Positions 36,912 through 45,265 of a DNA stretch of 64,000 nucleotides are shown here, in pieces (the first letter of the stretch is position 1; the number at the start of each line of letters is the position of its first letter). The stretch lies in NCBI GenBank assembly GCA_033344895.1, contig JAWPMN010000001.1:62001-126000 (forward strand). The letters are read 5' to 3'. The stretch is from Alphaproteobacteria bacterium (GTDB lineage: Bacteria > Pseudomonadota > Alphaproteobacteria > UBA8366 > Aestuariispiraceae). A program made the translations under genes and the position numbers. The notes under the pieces were generated by a model. It was not told the DNA's origin, ran no database searches, and saw only the letters and a program-made list of their open reading frames with translations.

Positions 36912-37298
36912 ATGTACGACTTCTTGATGTCCGCAGCGCTGCTCTGCGGTGGCCTCGTCCTCGCCTGGACCTGGTTGCAGTTCCAGGGTGCGGAGAATGC
37001 CCAATCCTCCGAACTGGGTGAAATGGGCACCATACTCTTCTGCGTCCTGCTGACCGGCCTTGTCAGCATCGGGACGGCCTATGCCTTCACCGCGGTTCAC
37101 GCGCTGGACTTCGACGGCCCGGCCGGGATCGCCGCACTGGCGGGTGTCTTTGCCCTTCCTGTCTTCTGGCTGGTGCTGCTGGGCCGGCTCGTTCGGTCCG
37201 AAGACCCCCGGATGAGCCCGGAGATTCCCGACACCCCGGTCAACGACAACCACGAGCGTGCAACACATCGGCTTTCGAAACGCCGCAAGGCCGCGTAA
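36912..37298 (+). CDS. Small three-helix membrane protein of unknown function
   Basis: ATG 36912, with GGAG at 36901, gives about 128 residues with three hydrophobic helices (about 2-20, 38-58 and 68-92) and a basic hydrophilic tail (RATHRLSKRRKAA). No motif is recognised. The 290 bp before it hold only short hairpins such as GGCCC-AAT-GGGCC near 36733-36745 and no gene. Confidence 0.65.
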   Translation: MYDFLMSAALLCGGLVLAWTWLQFQGAENAQSSELGEMGTILFCVLLTGLVSIGTAYAFTAVHALDFDGPAGIAALAGVFALPVFWLVLLGRLVRSEDPRMSPEIPDTPVNDNHERATHRLSKRRKAA

Positions 37299-37361
37299 CC
37301 GGTGCGCCGGCGAGGGCTGGAAACAGCCTTGGCCGGCGGTACGGCTCCGCCTAGTCTGGCC

Positions 37362-37371
37362 GGATCAATTG
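37362..37371. promoter_or_regulatory. GGATCAATTG element shared with the GntR/livH intergenic region
   Basis: This 10-mer, centred on the CAATTG palindrome, sits 20 bp upstream of the TIM-barrel regulator start. The identical 10-mer occurs at 40608-40617. It may be a GntR operator linking both promoters. Confidence 0.35.
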
Positions 37372-37390
37372 TCCGACCGGGGAGCCGGCA

Positions 37391-39148
37391 TTGCCCGACG
37401 CCACACGCAGGAAAATCGCCGAAACCGATGCGCCGTTTCTGATCGGCGCGGCTATCGGTTCCGGCAGTACCGGTCTTGCGGCGGCACGCGGCGGGGCCGA
37501 CTTTCTGCTGGCGATCAACGCCGGTCGGTTGCGCAGCATGGGCGCCCCTTCCATCGCCTGCATGTTGCCGATCTTCGAGGCAACCGGTCTGACCGAGCCG
37601 TTTGCGCGCAACGAATTGCTGCCCCAATGCGACCTTCCGGTCCTGCTGGGCGTCGATGTCTGGAGCGGCGACTTCGACCCCGTGCGACGCGCCCGGGAGA
37701 TCGCCGACGCCGGATTTGCCGGGGCCGTCAATTTTCCCAGTTGTATGCACTTTTCGCGCGCCATGCAGCAGATGCTGAGTCGCAGCGGGCGCGGCATCGA
37801 ACGCGAGGTCGAACAGTTGCGCGCCGTTCAGAATGCGGGCCTGACGGCAATGTTCTATTGCGCGACCCGAACGCAGGCGCGGCTGGCAGCGGATTCCGGC
37901 ATCGACATGGTCTGTCTCAATCTCGGCTGGAATGTGGGGGGCACCGTCGGACACCGCCGTCGGTCCTCCGTGGAGGAGGTAGCGACCGCGGTCCGGGAAA
38001 TCGGCCGGCTAATCAAGCGGATCAATCCGCGTATCCGGTTCCTGCTGGAAGGCGGCCCCATCGCCACGGCGGAGGATCTGGGCCGTCTGCTTCGCCTTGC
38101 ACCGATCGACGGCTACGTTGGTGGCTCGACCTTCGAACGCATGCCGCTGGAAGCCTCAGTTGCCGATCAGATCGACCGGTTCCGGCATGCCGGCCGACGG
38201 ATGGAGACCCTGAACGATGAAAGCGCGAGCCTGCTTTCCTGGGGACGACGCTTCGGCCTGACGGGGCGGTCCAAGGCGCAACTCGGCTTTCTGGAGCGCC
38301 TGCGCCCGCTGGCCGGGGGTCGTTCGCCGGTGATGGTCCATTGCGGGCCGGGCCAGGATCCGATGCCGACCCTGCGCGCCCTGGCATCAGGCGCCGCCGG
38401 CACGCCGGTAATCTATCAGATCGATCTGGCGGGCGAGGATTTTCCCGCCCGGGCACGCGCCATCCTGTTCGGACAGGCCGATCCGTCCTCCCGGCGTCGC
38501 CCGGCCCTGGGTGACCCGGAAATCGATCTGCTCGTCATTCATGCGCCGGAACGCATGCCCACGGGCGCGCAGCGGCGCCTCGCCCGCGCCTTGTCGGATG
38601 GCGTGTTCCGGGCCACAGGTCAACGCCGCCCGAATTCCGTCGCACCACGAATTGCCCTGGTTCGCGCCGATGCCGGATCCGATGCCCGCAATGCCAATGC
38701 CCTGGAGGGCCTGGACCCGTCCCTGTGCCACATACTCGGCGGATCGGTCGTTCGGCTGCCATCCCTGACAGAGCGAATCGACGACCTGCTGACCTTGCTG
38801 GAGAGCCTCTCAGAGGATCGGCTCGGGCGTCCGCTGAAGCGGGAAGCGTTCTCGGCCGACGCCCTGCAGGCGCTGGAGGCCCATCCCTGGCCGGGGAACG
38901 AGGCGGAACTGCGCACTGTTCTCGGTCAGTTGCGCCATCCGGGCTCCGGCCAGCCGATCCAGAAGGGCGAAGTGCTGCCGCTGTTGCGTGGGGAAACGGA
39001 GCAACCAACGTCCGGGCGGGGCGAAAAGGACCGGATCGTGGACGCATTATGGCGTCACGGTTTCAGCCGCAGCCGAACGGCGGAAGCGCTCGGCATCTCG
39101 CGCAAGACGCTCTACAACAAGATCCGCAAGTATGGCCTGTCGGACTAG
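37391..39148 (+). CDS. TIM-barrel / degenerate sigma-54-activator AAA+ / Fis-HTH regulator
   Basis: TTG 37391 with GGGGAG upstream gives 585 residues. Residues 1 to about 275 are a TIM barrel of the PEP-hydrolase/TIM-barrel signal-transduction family (GAVNFPSCMHFSRAMQQML, RFLLEGGPIATAEDLGRLL). Residues about 290-500 align in order with a sigma-54 activator AAA+ domain. Walker A is replaced by VHCGPGQDP, the GAFTGA loop is missing, and only remnants such as ILFGQ, MPTGAQRRLARALSDG and HPWPGNEAELRTVL remain. Residues about 540-585 are a Fis-type HTH (FSRSRTAEALGISRKTLYNK). It should bind DNA and sense a small molecule, but probably cannot activate sigma-54 by ATP hydrolysis. Confidence 0.85.
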   Translation: MPDATRRKIAETDAPFLIGAAIGSGSTGLAAARGGADFLLAINAGRLRSMGAPSIACMLPIFEATGLTEPFARNELLPQCDLPVLLGVDVWSGDFDPVRRAREIADAGFAGAVNFPSCMHFSRAMQQMLSRSGRGIEREVEQLRAVQNAGLTAMFYCATRTQARLAADSGIDMVCLNLGWNVGGTVGHRRRSSVEEVATAVREIGRLIKRINPRIRFLLEGGPIATAEDLGRLLRLAPIDGYVGGSTFERMPLEASVADQIDRFRHAGRRMETLNDESASLLSWGRRFGLTGRSKAQLGFLERLRPLAGGRSPVMVHCGPGQDPMPTLRALASGAAGTPVIYQIDLAGEDFPARARAILFGQADPSSRRRPALGDPEIDLLVIHAPERMPTGAQRRLARALSDGVFRATGQRRPNSVAPRIALVRADAGSDARNANALEGLDPSLCHILGGSVVRLPSLTERIDDLLTLLESLSEDRLGRPLKREAFSADALQALEAHPWPGNEAELRTVLGQLRHPGSGQPIQKGEVLPLLRGETEQPTSGRGEKDRIVDALWRHGFSRSRTAEALGISRKTLYNKIRKYGLSD

Positions 39149-39151
39149 CGG

Positions 39152-39847
39152 TCAGGCGGCTTTGGGCCGGATCATCAACCCATCCACGCCTTCCGGCCAC
39201 AGCGCCGGATGAGCCGCCTCTGTCGCGTCGCCGAGACCAAGGACGGATCCCTGCCAATCCGATGACGCCAGCGCATTGCGAACAAGCTGGATCGCCGTCC
39301 CCCGCTGACGGGATGATGGAAACCCTGCCGCAAAGTCCGAGACACGCGGCAGAACGATCAGCACCTCCGCCCCCGCGGCGATCGCCTTCTCGGCCCCTTC
39401 GGCATCCGTGACCACGGCCGCGGTGCGAAGACCGCGTGCGTGCAGGGCATCGAGACGTCGCAACTCGCCGGTCAGATCGAGACCGACATCCTCCAACTGC
39501 TGACCGAACTCCGAGTCCTGTTGCGCAACGCTCGGCAAGTTGACGATCCATTCGATCGATGCCGACTGACAGGCAGCCGCAACGGTATCGAGCTTCAGGA
39601 AGGGGTTCGCCATAAACAGGCCCAGCGCAGGGCGCGCGCCATCCCCCGCCGCCAGCCGATCCGCGATTGCGAGTTCCACAGGTTGGGAATTGCGATTGGG
39701 CAGCAACAACCCGACTTCCGCCGGCAATCCTTCCGCCAGCAGGGCCGGTACCGGGGTTGCGACCGCGTGAAACAAGCCGGCGCCGGACTTCCGGCTGCGC
39801 CATTCGACCGGCCAGGTCAGGTAATCCATGAATTCATTATCAGGCAT
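39152..39847 (-). CDS. Stand-alone divergent TIM-barrel protein of the same family
   Basis: This 231-residue protein starts at ATG 39847; ATG 39829 is an alternative. The segment GLFMANPFLKLDTVAAACQ, then WIVNLPSVAQQDSEFGQQLE and a GL-T-V-AGAEVLIV end, parallels the protein at 47506-48339 ([47 protein letters not shown]) and the N-terminus of the regulator at 37391. It is shorter and has lost the GG(A/P) substrate loop at the start, so it may be a sensor or a degenerate enzyme. Its stop faces the regulator stop 3 bp away. Confidence 0.72.
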   Translation of the reverse strand: MPDNEFMDYLTWPVEWRSRKSGAGLFHAVATPVPALLAEGLPAEVGLLLPNRNSQPVELAIADRLAAGDGARPALGLFMANPFLKLDTVAAACQSASIEWIVNLPSVAQQDSEFGQQLEDVGLDLTGELRRLDALHARGLRTAAVVTDAEGAEKAIAAGAEVLIVLPRVSDFAAGFPSSRQRGTAIQLVRNALASSDWQGSVLGLGDATEAAHPALWPEGVDGLMIRPKAA

Positions 39848-39850
39848 CTA

Positions 39851-39866
39851 TACCCATTTTTACCCA
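39851..39866. repeat. Tandem TACCCA motif, copy 1
   Basis: TACCCATTTTTACCCA lies 4 bp before the start of the minus-strand TIM-barrel gene. A 15-of-16 match lies at 40897-40912 in front of livH. Each copy holds two TGGGTA-like half-sites 10 bp apart, suggesting a shared protein-binding site. Confidence 0.5.
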
Positions 39867-39887
39867 TACTCATCTTTAGAAAAGCGA

Positions 39888-40571
39888 TCAACCTTCCAGT
39901 AGAGCGCGGCGCACTTCCTCCAGATGCACGATCATCGCCTCGCGTGCGGCCCTGGGCGAACGACGCCGTACCGCGTCGATAATCGCGGCATGCTGCGCGA
40001 CATAGCGGGCCTTCAGATCACTCGAATAGGCATTTCGCTTGGCAGCCAGCCAATCCGCATTGTCGCGCATCGACCGCAGCATCTCATCGATCCGCTGAAC
40101 AAGTTGGTTATGCGTCATGGCAAAGATCAACTGATGGATCTGCGCGTCATAGCGCTCGAACTCTTCCATGACGCTGGTGTCTTCCGAGGCCGCCTGGGCT
40201 TCGAGGAGAAGCTCGATATCGGCATCGGTCGCATTTGCCGCAGCCGCAGCCGCCGCGGCCGGCTCGATCATCATGCGTGCCTCGATCAGATCCCGCGGGC
40301 TGATATCGGCCGGCAGGACGGTCCCCGTCGCGGCGAGCTGCGCCCCCTCCCCCGATGGAGACCGGGTAACGAAAGTACCCCGGCCGACCTGCCGCGTGAT
40401 GTGTCCGTCCGATTCCAGGGAATCCATGGCGCGGCGGATCGTGTTTCGGGCGACGCCAAACCGATCTGCCAGATCCCGCTCCGTTGGGAAACGCCCATCG
40501 GGCCCGAAGGCGCCGGATTCAATGTCCCGGCGCAGAACTTCGCGGATCCTGGTCGATACCGTATTACGCAC
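39888..40571 (-). CDS. GntR family regulator, FadR subfamily
   Basis: GTG 40571 preceded by AGGAAG gives 227 residues. The winged helix includes FPTERDLADRFGVARNTIRRAM and the wing HITRQVGRGTFVT (to about residue 70). The FCD effector domain follows, with its metal- or ligand-binding His residues in YDAQIHQLIF, YVAQHAAII and MIVHLEEV. It is divergent from the long liv-type operon and lies beside the operator cluster, so it most likely controls that operon and itself. Confidence 0.92.
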   Translation of the reverse strand: MRNTVSTRIREVLRRDIESGAFGPDGRFPTERDLADRFGVARNTIRRAMDSLESDGHITRQVGRGTFVTRSPSGEGAQLAATGTVLPADISPRDLIEARMMIEPAAAAAAAANATDADIELLLEAQAASEDTSVMEEFERYDAQIHQLIFAMTHNQLVQRIDEMLRSMRDNADWLAAKRNAYSSDLKARYVAQHAAIIDAVRRRSPRAAREAMIVHLEEVRRALLEG

Positions 40572-40606
40572 ACCTCTTCCTTTCCTGTCGGTCTAGGCGG
40601 AACAAT

Positions 40607-40724
40607 AGGATCAATTGGCTCAATAAAGCAACGAATTTGGCCGAACTCCCGAATCTTGATTGACAAAGGATCTATTGGCCCATCAATATTGAACCAATTG
40701 GTCCAGTCATTGGATCATTATAGG
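40607..40724. promoter_or_regulatory. Cluster of ATTGG sites, likely GntR operators with a promoter
   Basis: AGGATCAATTGGCTCAAT (40607-40624) and AGGATCTATTGGCCCATC (40667-40684) are exactly 60 bp apart. A perfect palindrome ACCAATTGGT (40693-40702) and ATTGGATC (40709-40716) follow. TTGACA at 40660-40665 with CAATAT about 18 bp later could be the forward promoter, overlapped by the second site. Confidence 0.6.
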
Positions 40725-40896
40725 CTGCTTCGGTCCAGAAAGCAGATAGTGTCACCCCAACATTTCGGTGAACGGGTGGCCAAGAACAGGGAGGTTTTGG
40801 CAGTGCCGGATAGGTTTTTCCCGGTTTTCCAGTTCACGACTCACCTTCCGTTGAGGAAGTCCGAGTCCAATGAATCAAATTTATGGCCGCAGATAT

Positions 40897-40912
40897 TACC
40901 CATTTTTTCCCA
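40897..40912. repeat. Tandem TACCCA motif, copy 2
   Basis: TACCCATTTTTTCCCA differs at one base from 39851-39866. It lies about 200 bp before livH within the leader region. Candidate site for the HTH regulator encoded at 37391. Confidence 0.5.
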
Positions 40913-41067
40913 TTTTGTCTTCGATCTCTGTTGCGGTCGTTTCGGGACACGATCAAGCTTGTCCTCAACCGTCGGATACAGACGGCGCGATGAAACATCG
41001 CAATCGAGAGCCGCCGAAGGCGCAAATGCGTCGACCGAATGCGGCCGCCAGGGAGGATACGCGTCGT

Positions 41068-41100
41068 ATGTCGCACCATAACGGCAAGCGGCTGCCATGA
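41068..41100 (+). CDS. Possible 10-residue leader peptide coupled to livH
   Basis: ATG 41068, 11 nt after AGGGAGG, opens a frame encoding MSHHNGKRLP whose TGA overlaps the livH ATG (ATGA, 41097-41100). livH itself has no ribosome site and no other in-frame start, because TAA lies at 41079-41081. Translation of this mini-ORF therefore probably delivers ribosomes to livH. Confidence 0.45.
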   Translation: MSHHNGKRLP

Positions 41101-42107
41101 GGCAGTTTATCGAACGCCACACATTCTGGGCGATCGTGATTCTTGTGATCGCGGCGGCTTTCCTGTGGATGATCTTCGCGGTCTGGCCGGACTGGATGGT
41201 TGATGCGATCGGCCGCAAGAAGACATTCGTGAACACCTTCCTCAACGGGATCACGCTCGGCGGTCTTTATTTCCTGGTCGCCAGCGGTTTCACGCTCGTC
41301 TTCGGGCTGATGCGCAACGTGAACCTCGCGCATGGTTCGATGTATCTGCTCGGCGCTTATATCGGCTACGAGGTCGCCGAGGCTACCGGCTCCTGGTTCC
41401 TGGGCCTCGCCGTTGCCTTTCTGGCCATCGCCGCAAGCGGCATACTGCTGCAGGTCCTGATTTTCCGCCGCATGGAAGGCGACGACCTGCGCCAGACCCT
41501 GGTCACGATCGGAATCTCGATCATCGCCGCGGACCTGATGCTCGCGATCTGGACCGGGACGACTTACCAGTTCGCACCGCCCGAATGGCTTTTCGGTGCA
41601 GCCACACTGCCCGTCGTCTCAGTCGTCAAATCCTCCGGCGACGCGGTCTTCATCAAATACCCGGTCTATCGCTTGGCCGTTCTTGCGGTGGCCGTCGCGG
41701 TCGGCATCGCCCTGTGGCTTTTCCTGAACCGCACCAGAATCGGCATGATGATCCGCGCCGGCGTGAACGATCGCGAGATGCTGGCCGCGTCGGGCGTGAA
41801 CGTTCAACTGGTATTCGCACTGGTGTTTGCCATCGGCGCGGGGCTCGCGGGATTCGCCGGTGTCATCGGCGGCACCGCCCTGTCCATCGCGCCGGGCGAG
41901 GACATCCGTTATCTGCTCGCGTCCCTGATCGTCGTGATCGTCGGCGGGCTCGGCTCAGTGACCGGGGCGGCCATCGGCGCGCTTCTGATCGGCCTGGCGG
42001 AGCAGTTCGGCCTCGCCTATTTCCCGACCTACGGCGTGGTCCTGACCTTCCTGATCATGGTCGTGACCCTGGCGGTCCGTCCGCAGGGCATCATGGGGGG
42101 ACGCTGA
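41097..42107 (+). CDS. Branched-chain-amino-acid-type ABC permease, LivH-like
   Basis: This 336-residue inner-membrane protein has about eight to nine helices. Family signatures are ITLGGLYFLVASGFTLVFGL, NVNLAHGSMYLLGAYIGYE and the ATPase-contact loop region GVNDREMLAASGVNVQL. It is longer at the N-terminus than E. coli LivH (308) by one extra helix. It is the first protein of the 12-gene operon. The HAAT family imports amino acids, amides, urea or aromatic acids, so the ligand is open. Confidence 0.92.
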   Translation: MRQFIERHTFWAIVILVIAAAFLWMIFAVWPDWMVDAIGRKKTFVNTFLNGITLGGLYFLVASGFTLVFGLMRNVNLAHGSMYLLGAYIGYEVAEATGSWFLGLAVAFLAIAASGILLQVLIFRRMEGDDLRQTLVTIGISIIAADLMLAIWTGTTYQFAPPEWLFGAATLPVVSVVKSSGDAVFIKYPVYRLAVLAVAVAVGIALWLFLNRTRIGMMIRAGVNDREMLAASGVNVQLVFALVFAIGAGLAGFAGVIGGTALSIAPGEDIRYLLASLIVVIVGGLGSVTGAAIGALLIGLAEQFGLAYFPTYGVVLTFLIMVVTLAVRPQGIMGGR

Positions 42108-42111
42108 GATC

Positions 42112-43176
42112 ATGGACACGCGGCGCCTCTTCTCCGGCGAGTTCTCCTTCAAGGACGTTCATCCGGCCAAACTGGCGGTGGCCGTTTTCCTGATCGCCTA
42201 TCCGACCTTTGCATCGGACTTCTTCACCTATCAGATCGGCGCCTATTCCCTGATCCTCGGCACAATCGCGCTGTCGCTGGTCATGCTGGCCGGCTACGGT
42301 GGCATGGTCAGTCTGGCACAGCTGACCGTTGCCGGTTTCGCCAGCTACATGATGGCCATCTTCGGCGACAACAGTGTCGGGGTCATGGGCCTTGGCTGGC
42401 CATGGTGGATCACCGCCCCCTTCGCAATCTTCATGGCCGCCCTGTTCAGCGCCTTCATCGGTGCGATTTCGGTCCGGACCGAAGGCATCTACACGATCAT
42501 GATCACGCTGGCGATCGCGGTCGCCTTCTTCTACTTCGTGCGCCAGAACTACGTCCTGTTCAACGGCTTCACCGGTTTCGCCGGTGTCGAGCCACCAACC
42601 CTGTTCGGGATCTACTGGCGTGATCCGGTGCCGTTCTACTATCTGACGCTGGTCATCTCGGCCGGCTTCTATGGCGCCATCGTCTATGCCGCGCGGGCCC
42701 CGTTCGGGCTCAGCCTGCAGGCAATCCGGGACAATCCGCGCCGAATGCGGGCGCTGGGCTATGACGTGACGCTGCACCGCGTCACCGCCTATTTCTTCTC
42801 CGGCATCATCGCGGGCACAGCGGGCGTGCTGATGGTCTGGTTCAACGGCCGGGTTTCCCCCGGATCCGTCGGCGTCGACGTCGCCATCGACATTCTGGTG
42901 ATTGCGGTGGTCGGTGGTCTGCGTCACCCGATCGGGCCCTTTCTCGGTGCCATCGCCTTTGTGCTTCTGGAAAACTTCGCCATCGATCTGATCGACCGCG
43001 AACGCTTCAACACCGTGATCGGGTTGGCGTTCCTGCTGGTCGTCCTGTTCTCGCCCGATGGCCTGTTGGGAATTTGGAACCGCCTGCGCGAGCGGGTTCG
43101 GTTCTCACGAAATGCGCAGCGATCGGCTGAACGCATGGCAAGAGACGACCGGCAGTCTGCCGGATCTCTCGAATAA
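42112..43176 (+). CDS. Branched-chain-amino-acid-type ABC permease, LivM-like
   Basis: This 354-residue protein has about nine helices. It has the LivM landmarks SLVMLAGYGGMVSLAQLTVAG, TEGIYTIMITLAIAVAFFYF, LQAIRDNPRRMRALGYDV (EAA-like loop) and VVGGLRHPIGPFLGAIAFVL. It starts 4 bp after the LivH-like stop and forms the second half of the translocation channel. Confidence 0.92.
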   Translation: MDTRRLFSGEFSFKDVHPAKLAVAVFLIAYPTFASDFFTYQIGAYSLILGTIALSLVMLAGYGGMVSLAQLTVAGFASYMMAIFGDNSVGVMGLGWPWWITAPFAIFMAALFSAFIGAISVRTEGIYTIMITLAIAVAFFYFVRQNYVLFNGFTGFAGVEPPTLFGIYWRDPVPFYYLTLVISAGFYGAIVYAARAPFGLSLQAIRDNPRRMRALGYDVTLHRVTAYFFSGIIAGTAGVLMVWFNGRVSPGSVGVDVAIDILVIAVVGGLRHPIGPFLGAIAFVLLENFAIDLIDRERFNTVIGLAFLLVVLFSPDGLLGIWNRLRERVRFSRNAQRSAERMARDDRQSAGSLE

Positions 43177-43202
43177 ACCTAGCAATAGGGAGGAAGGAAG
43201 AG

Positions 43203-44450
43203 ATGTTCGGTATTGGAAAGAAGGCGCTGGCCGCCGCGGCGGTCCTGTCGGTCGCCGGGCCGGCCATGGCGGAAGACACCGTCAAGATGGGGGCATTGGC
43301 AACGCTTGAGGGGGCGTTCACGGTCCTGGGTGAAGACGGCATGCGCGGCGTCAAGTTGGCGCTGGAAGAGTTCGGCTACACCGCAGGCGGCAAGAAGATC
43401 GAGCTGATCACCGGCTCTTCCGACGCCTCCCCCGACAGCGCGGTTCGCGCCGCCCGCAAGCTTGTGGAACAGGATGGCGTGGAAATCCTGGTTGGTCCTC
43501 TGTCCGGGTCGGAAGGCCTGGCCGTCAAGGATTACGCCAAGACGCAACCCGACGTCACCTTCCTGAACGGCTCCTCGGCCGCCCAGGACACGACGCTGCG
43601 CAATCCCTCGGACAACTTCTTCCGCTTCGGCACGGAAGGCGCCCAGTGGATGGCCGGCCTCGGCGAGTATGTCTATAATGAAAAAGGCTATCGCAAGGTC
43701 GCCGTCCTGGCGGAAGATTATTCCTTCCCCTACACGCAGGTCTTCGGCTTCCTGGAGCCGTTCTGCCGTCTGGGCGGCGAAGCGCCGGTGGATGCCCGCT
43801 ACTGGGTCCCGATCGGCAACAAGGACTATTCCTCGGTCATCGCGGCGCTGCCGGATGATGTTGACGCCATCTATGTCGCCCTCGGGGGCGCGGACGCGGT
43901 CAACTTCCTGACGCAATACGAACAGGCCGGTGGTGAACTGCCACTGATCGGAGGCTCAATCACGGTCGACCAGACGGTTCTGGGCTCCAAGGGACGCACC
44001 CGCGACTTCATCATCGGCACGCCGTCGGCGGGACCGATTTCGGACACCTGGGACGACCCGCGCTGGAACGCCTTCGTATCCGCCTACAAGGAACAGTTCC
44101 CGGACGGCTTCCCGTCCCCGTCGCTGTTTGCCCATGCCTACTACATCAACACCAAGGCCGCACTGCTGGCGCTTGAGGAAGTCGGCGGCGATCTGTCGGA
44201 CGGCGGCAAGAAGTACCGTGAAGCCCTGTCCAATCTGTCCTTCGAAACCCCGACGGGCATGGTATCGCTGGACGAACGCCGCAACGCGATTGCCGACATC
44301 TTCCTGACGGAGGTCATCGAAGGTCCGGAAGGCAACCTCGTCAACAAGACCATCAAGGTCATTCCGCAGGTCAGCCAGACCCTGGGCCTCTCCTACGAGA
44401 AGTTCCTGGAGTACGGTCAGGTCGGCCGCGACAACCCGAGCTGCGAATAA
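43203..44450 (+). CDS. Periplasmic binding protein, LivK/AmiC type
   Basis: This 415-residue protein has a signal peptide (to AMA-ED, about 24) and a type I periplasmic-binding fold: VKMGALATLEGAFTVLGEDG, ASPDSAVRAARKLVEQDGV, LVGPLSGSEGLAVKDYA. The start has AGGAGG upstream and is well expressed by context. The lack of the SGA/ALG amino-acid contact wording of LivJ suggests a non-canonical ligand. It delivers to the LivHM-like permeases. Confidence 0.92.
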   Translation: MFGIGKKALAAAAVLSVAGPAMAEDTVKMGALATLEGAFTVLGEDGMRGVKLALEEFGYTAGGKKIELITGSSDASPDSAVRAARKLVEQDGVEILVGPLSGSEGLAVKDYAKTQPDVTFLNGSSAAQDTTLRNPSDNFFRFGTEGAQWMAGLGEYVYNEKGYRKVAVLAEDYSFPYTQVFGFLEPFCRLGGEAPVDARYWVPIGNKDYSSVIAALPDDVDAIYVALGGADAVNFLTQYEQAGGELPLIGGSITVDQTVLGSKGRTRDFIIGTPSAGPISDTWDDPRWNAFVSAYKEQFPDGFPSPSLFAHAYYINTKAALLALEEVGGDLSDGGKKYREALSNLSFETPTGMVSLDERRNAIADIFLTEVIEGPEGNLVNKTIKVIPQVSQTLGLSYEKFLEYGQVGRDNPSCE

Positions 44451-44464
44451 GCCCGTAGTCGGGG

Positions 44465-45265
44465 ATGGATACGATGCCGATAGCCAAGACCGACGCCCTT
44501 TCCCGCCTTCAAAGCGCCGGACGCTATGCGCTGGAGCTTGAAGCCGTCAGCCGCCATTTCGGCGCGCTGGTAGCACTGGCCGACATCAACATGACGGTCA
44601 GGGCCGGGGAGCGGCGTGCGGTTCTGGGATCGAACGGGGCCGGCAAGACCACCCTGTTCAACGCGATCACGGGGGATTTCCCCCCGACCACCGGCCGTGT
44701 CCGCCTGTTCGGTGAGGACGTGACGGATCTGCCCGCCCATGAGCGGATTCGTCGCGGCCTGCGCCGCACCTATCAGATTTCCCTGCTGTTTCATGGGCTC
44801 AGCGTCATAGACAACATTTATCTCGCCTGTCGCGGGGTCGGCCGAGGCCGTTTCTCCCTGTGGCGGCCCAAGCGGGACGACGCGACGATGCAGATGGCCG
44901 AAACCCTGTTGGCGGCGGTCCATCTGGAGGCGGTGCGCGAGACGCAGGTGGCGACCCTCAGCTATGGCCAGCAGCGCCAGCTGGAGATCGCCCTTGCGCT
45001 CGCGGGCGCCCCGCGTCTGATCCTGTTCGACGAGCCGGCGGCCGGCCTGTCCCCGACAGAACGGACGGAGTTGATCGAAATCCTCCAGTCGCTGCCGGAC
45101 CACATCGGATACATCATCATCGAACACGACATGGATGTGGCACTGCGCGTGTCCGAAAGCGTGACCATGATGCACAACGGACGCATCTTCAAGGAAGGCA
45201 CCCCTGCCGAGATCGAGAGCGATCCGGAAGTCCAGGAACTCTATCTGGGGCAAGGTCATGGCTGA
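44465..45265 (+). CDS. ABC ATPase, LivG-like
   Basis: This protein has 266 residues (263 if it starts at ATG 44474, which has better ribosome-site spacing). Walker A is GSNGAGKTT, the signature is the variant LSYGQQRQLEIA typical of LivG, Walker B is LILFDEPAAGL and the switch His is in IIIEHDMDV. The C-terminal end is HNGRIFKEGTPAEIESDPEVQELYLG split by family custom. Its last 8 bp overlap the LivF-UPF0261 fusion gene. Confidence 0.93.
   Translation: MDTMPIAKTDALSRLQSAGRYALELEAVSRHFGALVALADINMTVRAGERRAVLGSNGAGKTTLFNAITGDFPPTTGRVRLFGEDVTDLPAHERIRRGLRRTYQISLLFHGLSVIDNIYLACRGVGRGRFSLWRPKRDDATMQMAETLLAAVHLEAVRETQVATLSYGQQRQLEIALALAGAPRLILFDEPAAGLSPTERTELIEILQSLPDHIGYIIIEHDMDVALRVSESVTMMHNGRIFKEGTPAEIESDPEVQELYLGQGHG

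Larger units (their letters stand above)
40572..41067. other. 525-bp regulatory intergenic region between gntR and livH
   Basis: The first 150 bp are AT-rich with the ATTGG operator cluster (see 40607-40724). The TACCCA motif copy 2 is at 40897-40912. The rest contains no convincing gene and no recognised riboswitch. A 76-codon open frame from 40870 to 41100 has poor start context, and only its last 10 codons look translated. A long 5' leader to livH is likely. Confidence 0.6.

Noticed and set aside
40870-41100. 76-residue protein upstream of livH
   Set aside because: Mixed, low-complexity composition, poor start context and no homology pattern; only the last 10 codons have a credible ribosome site and are listed as a leader peptide.
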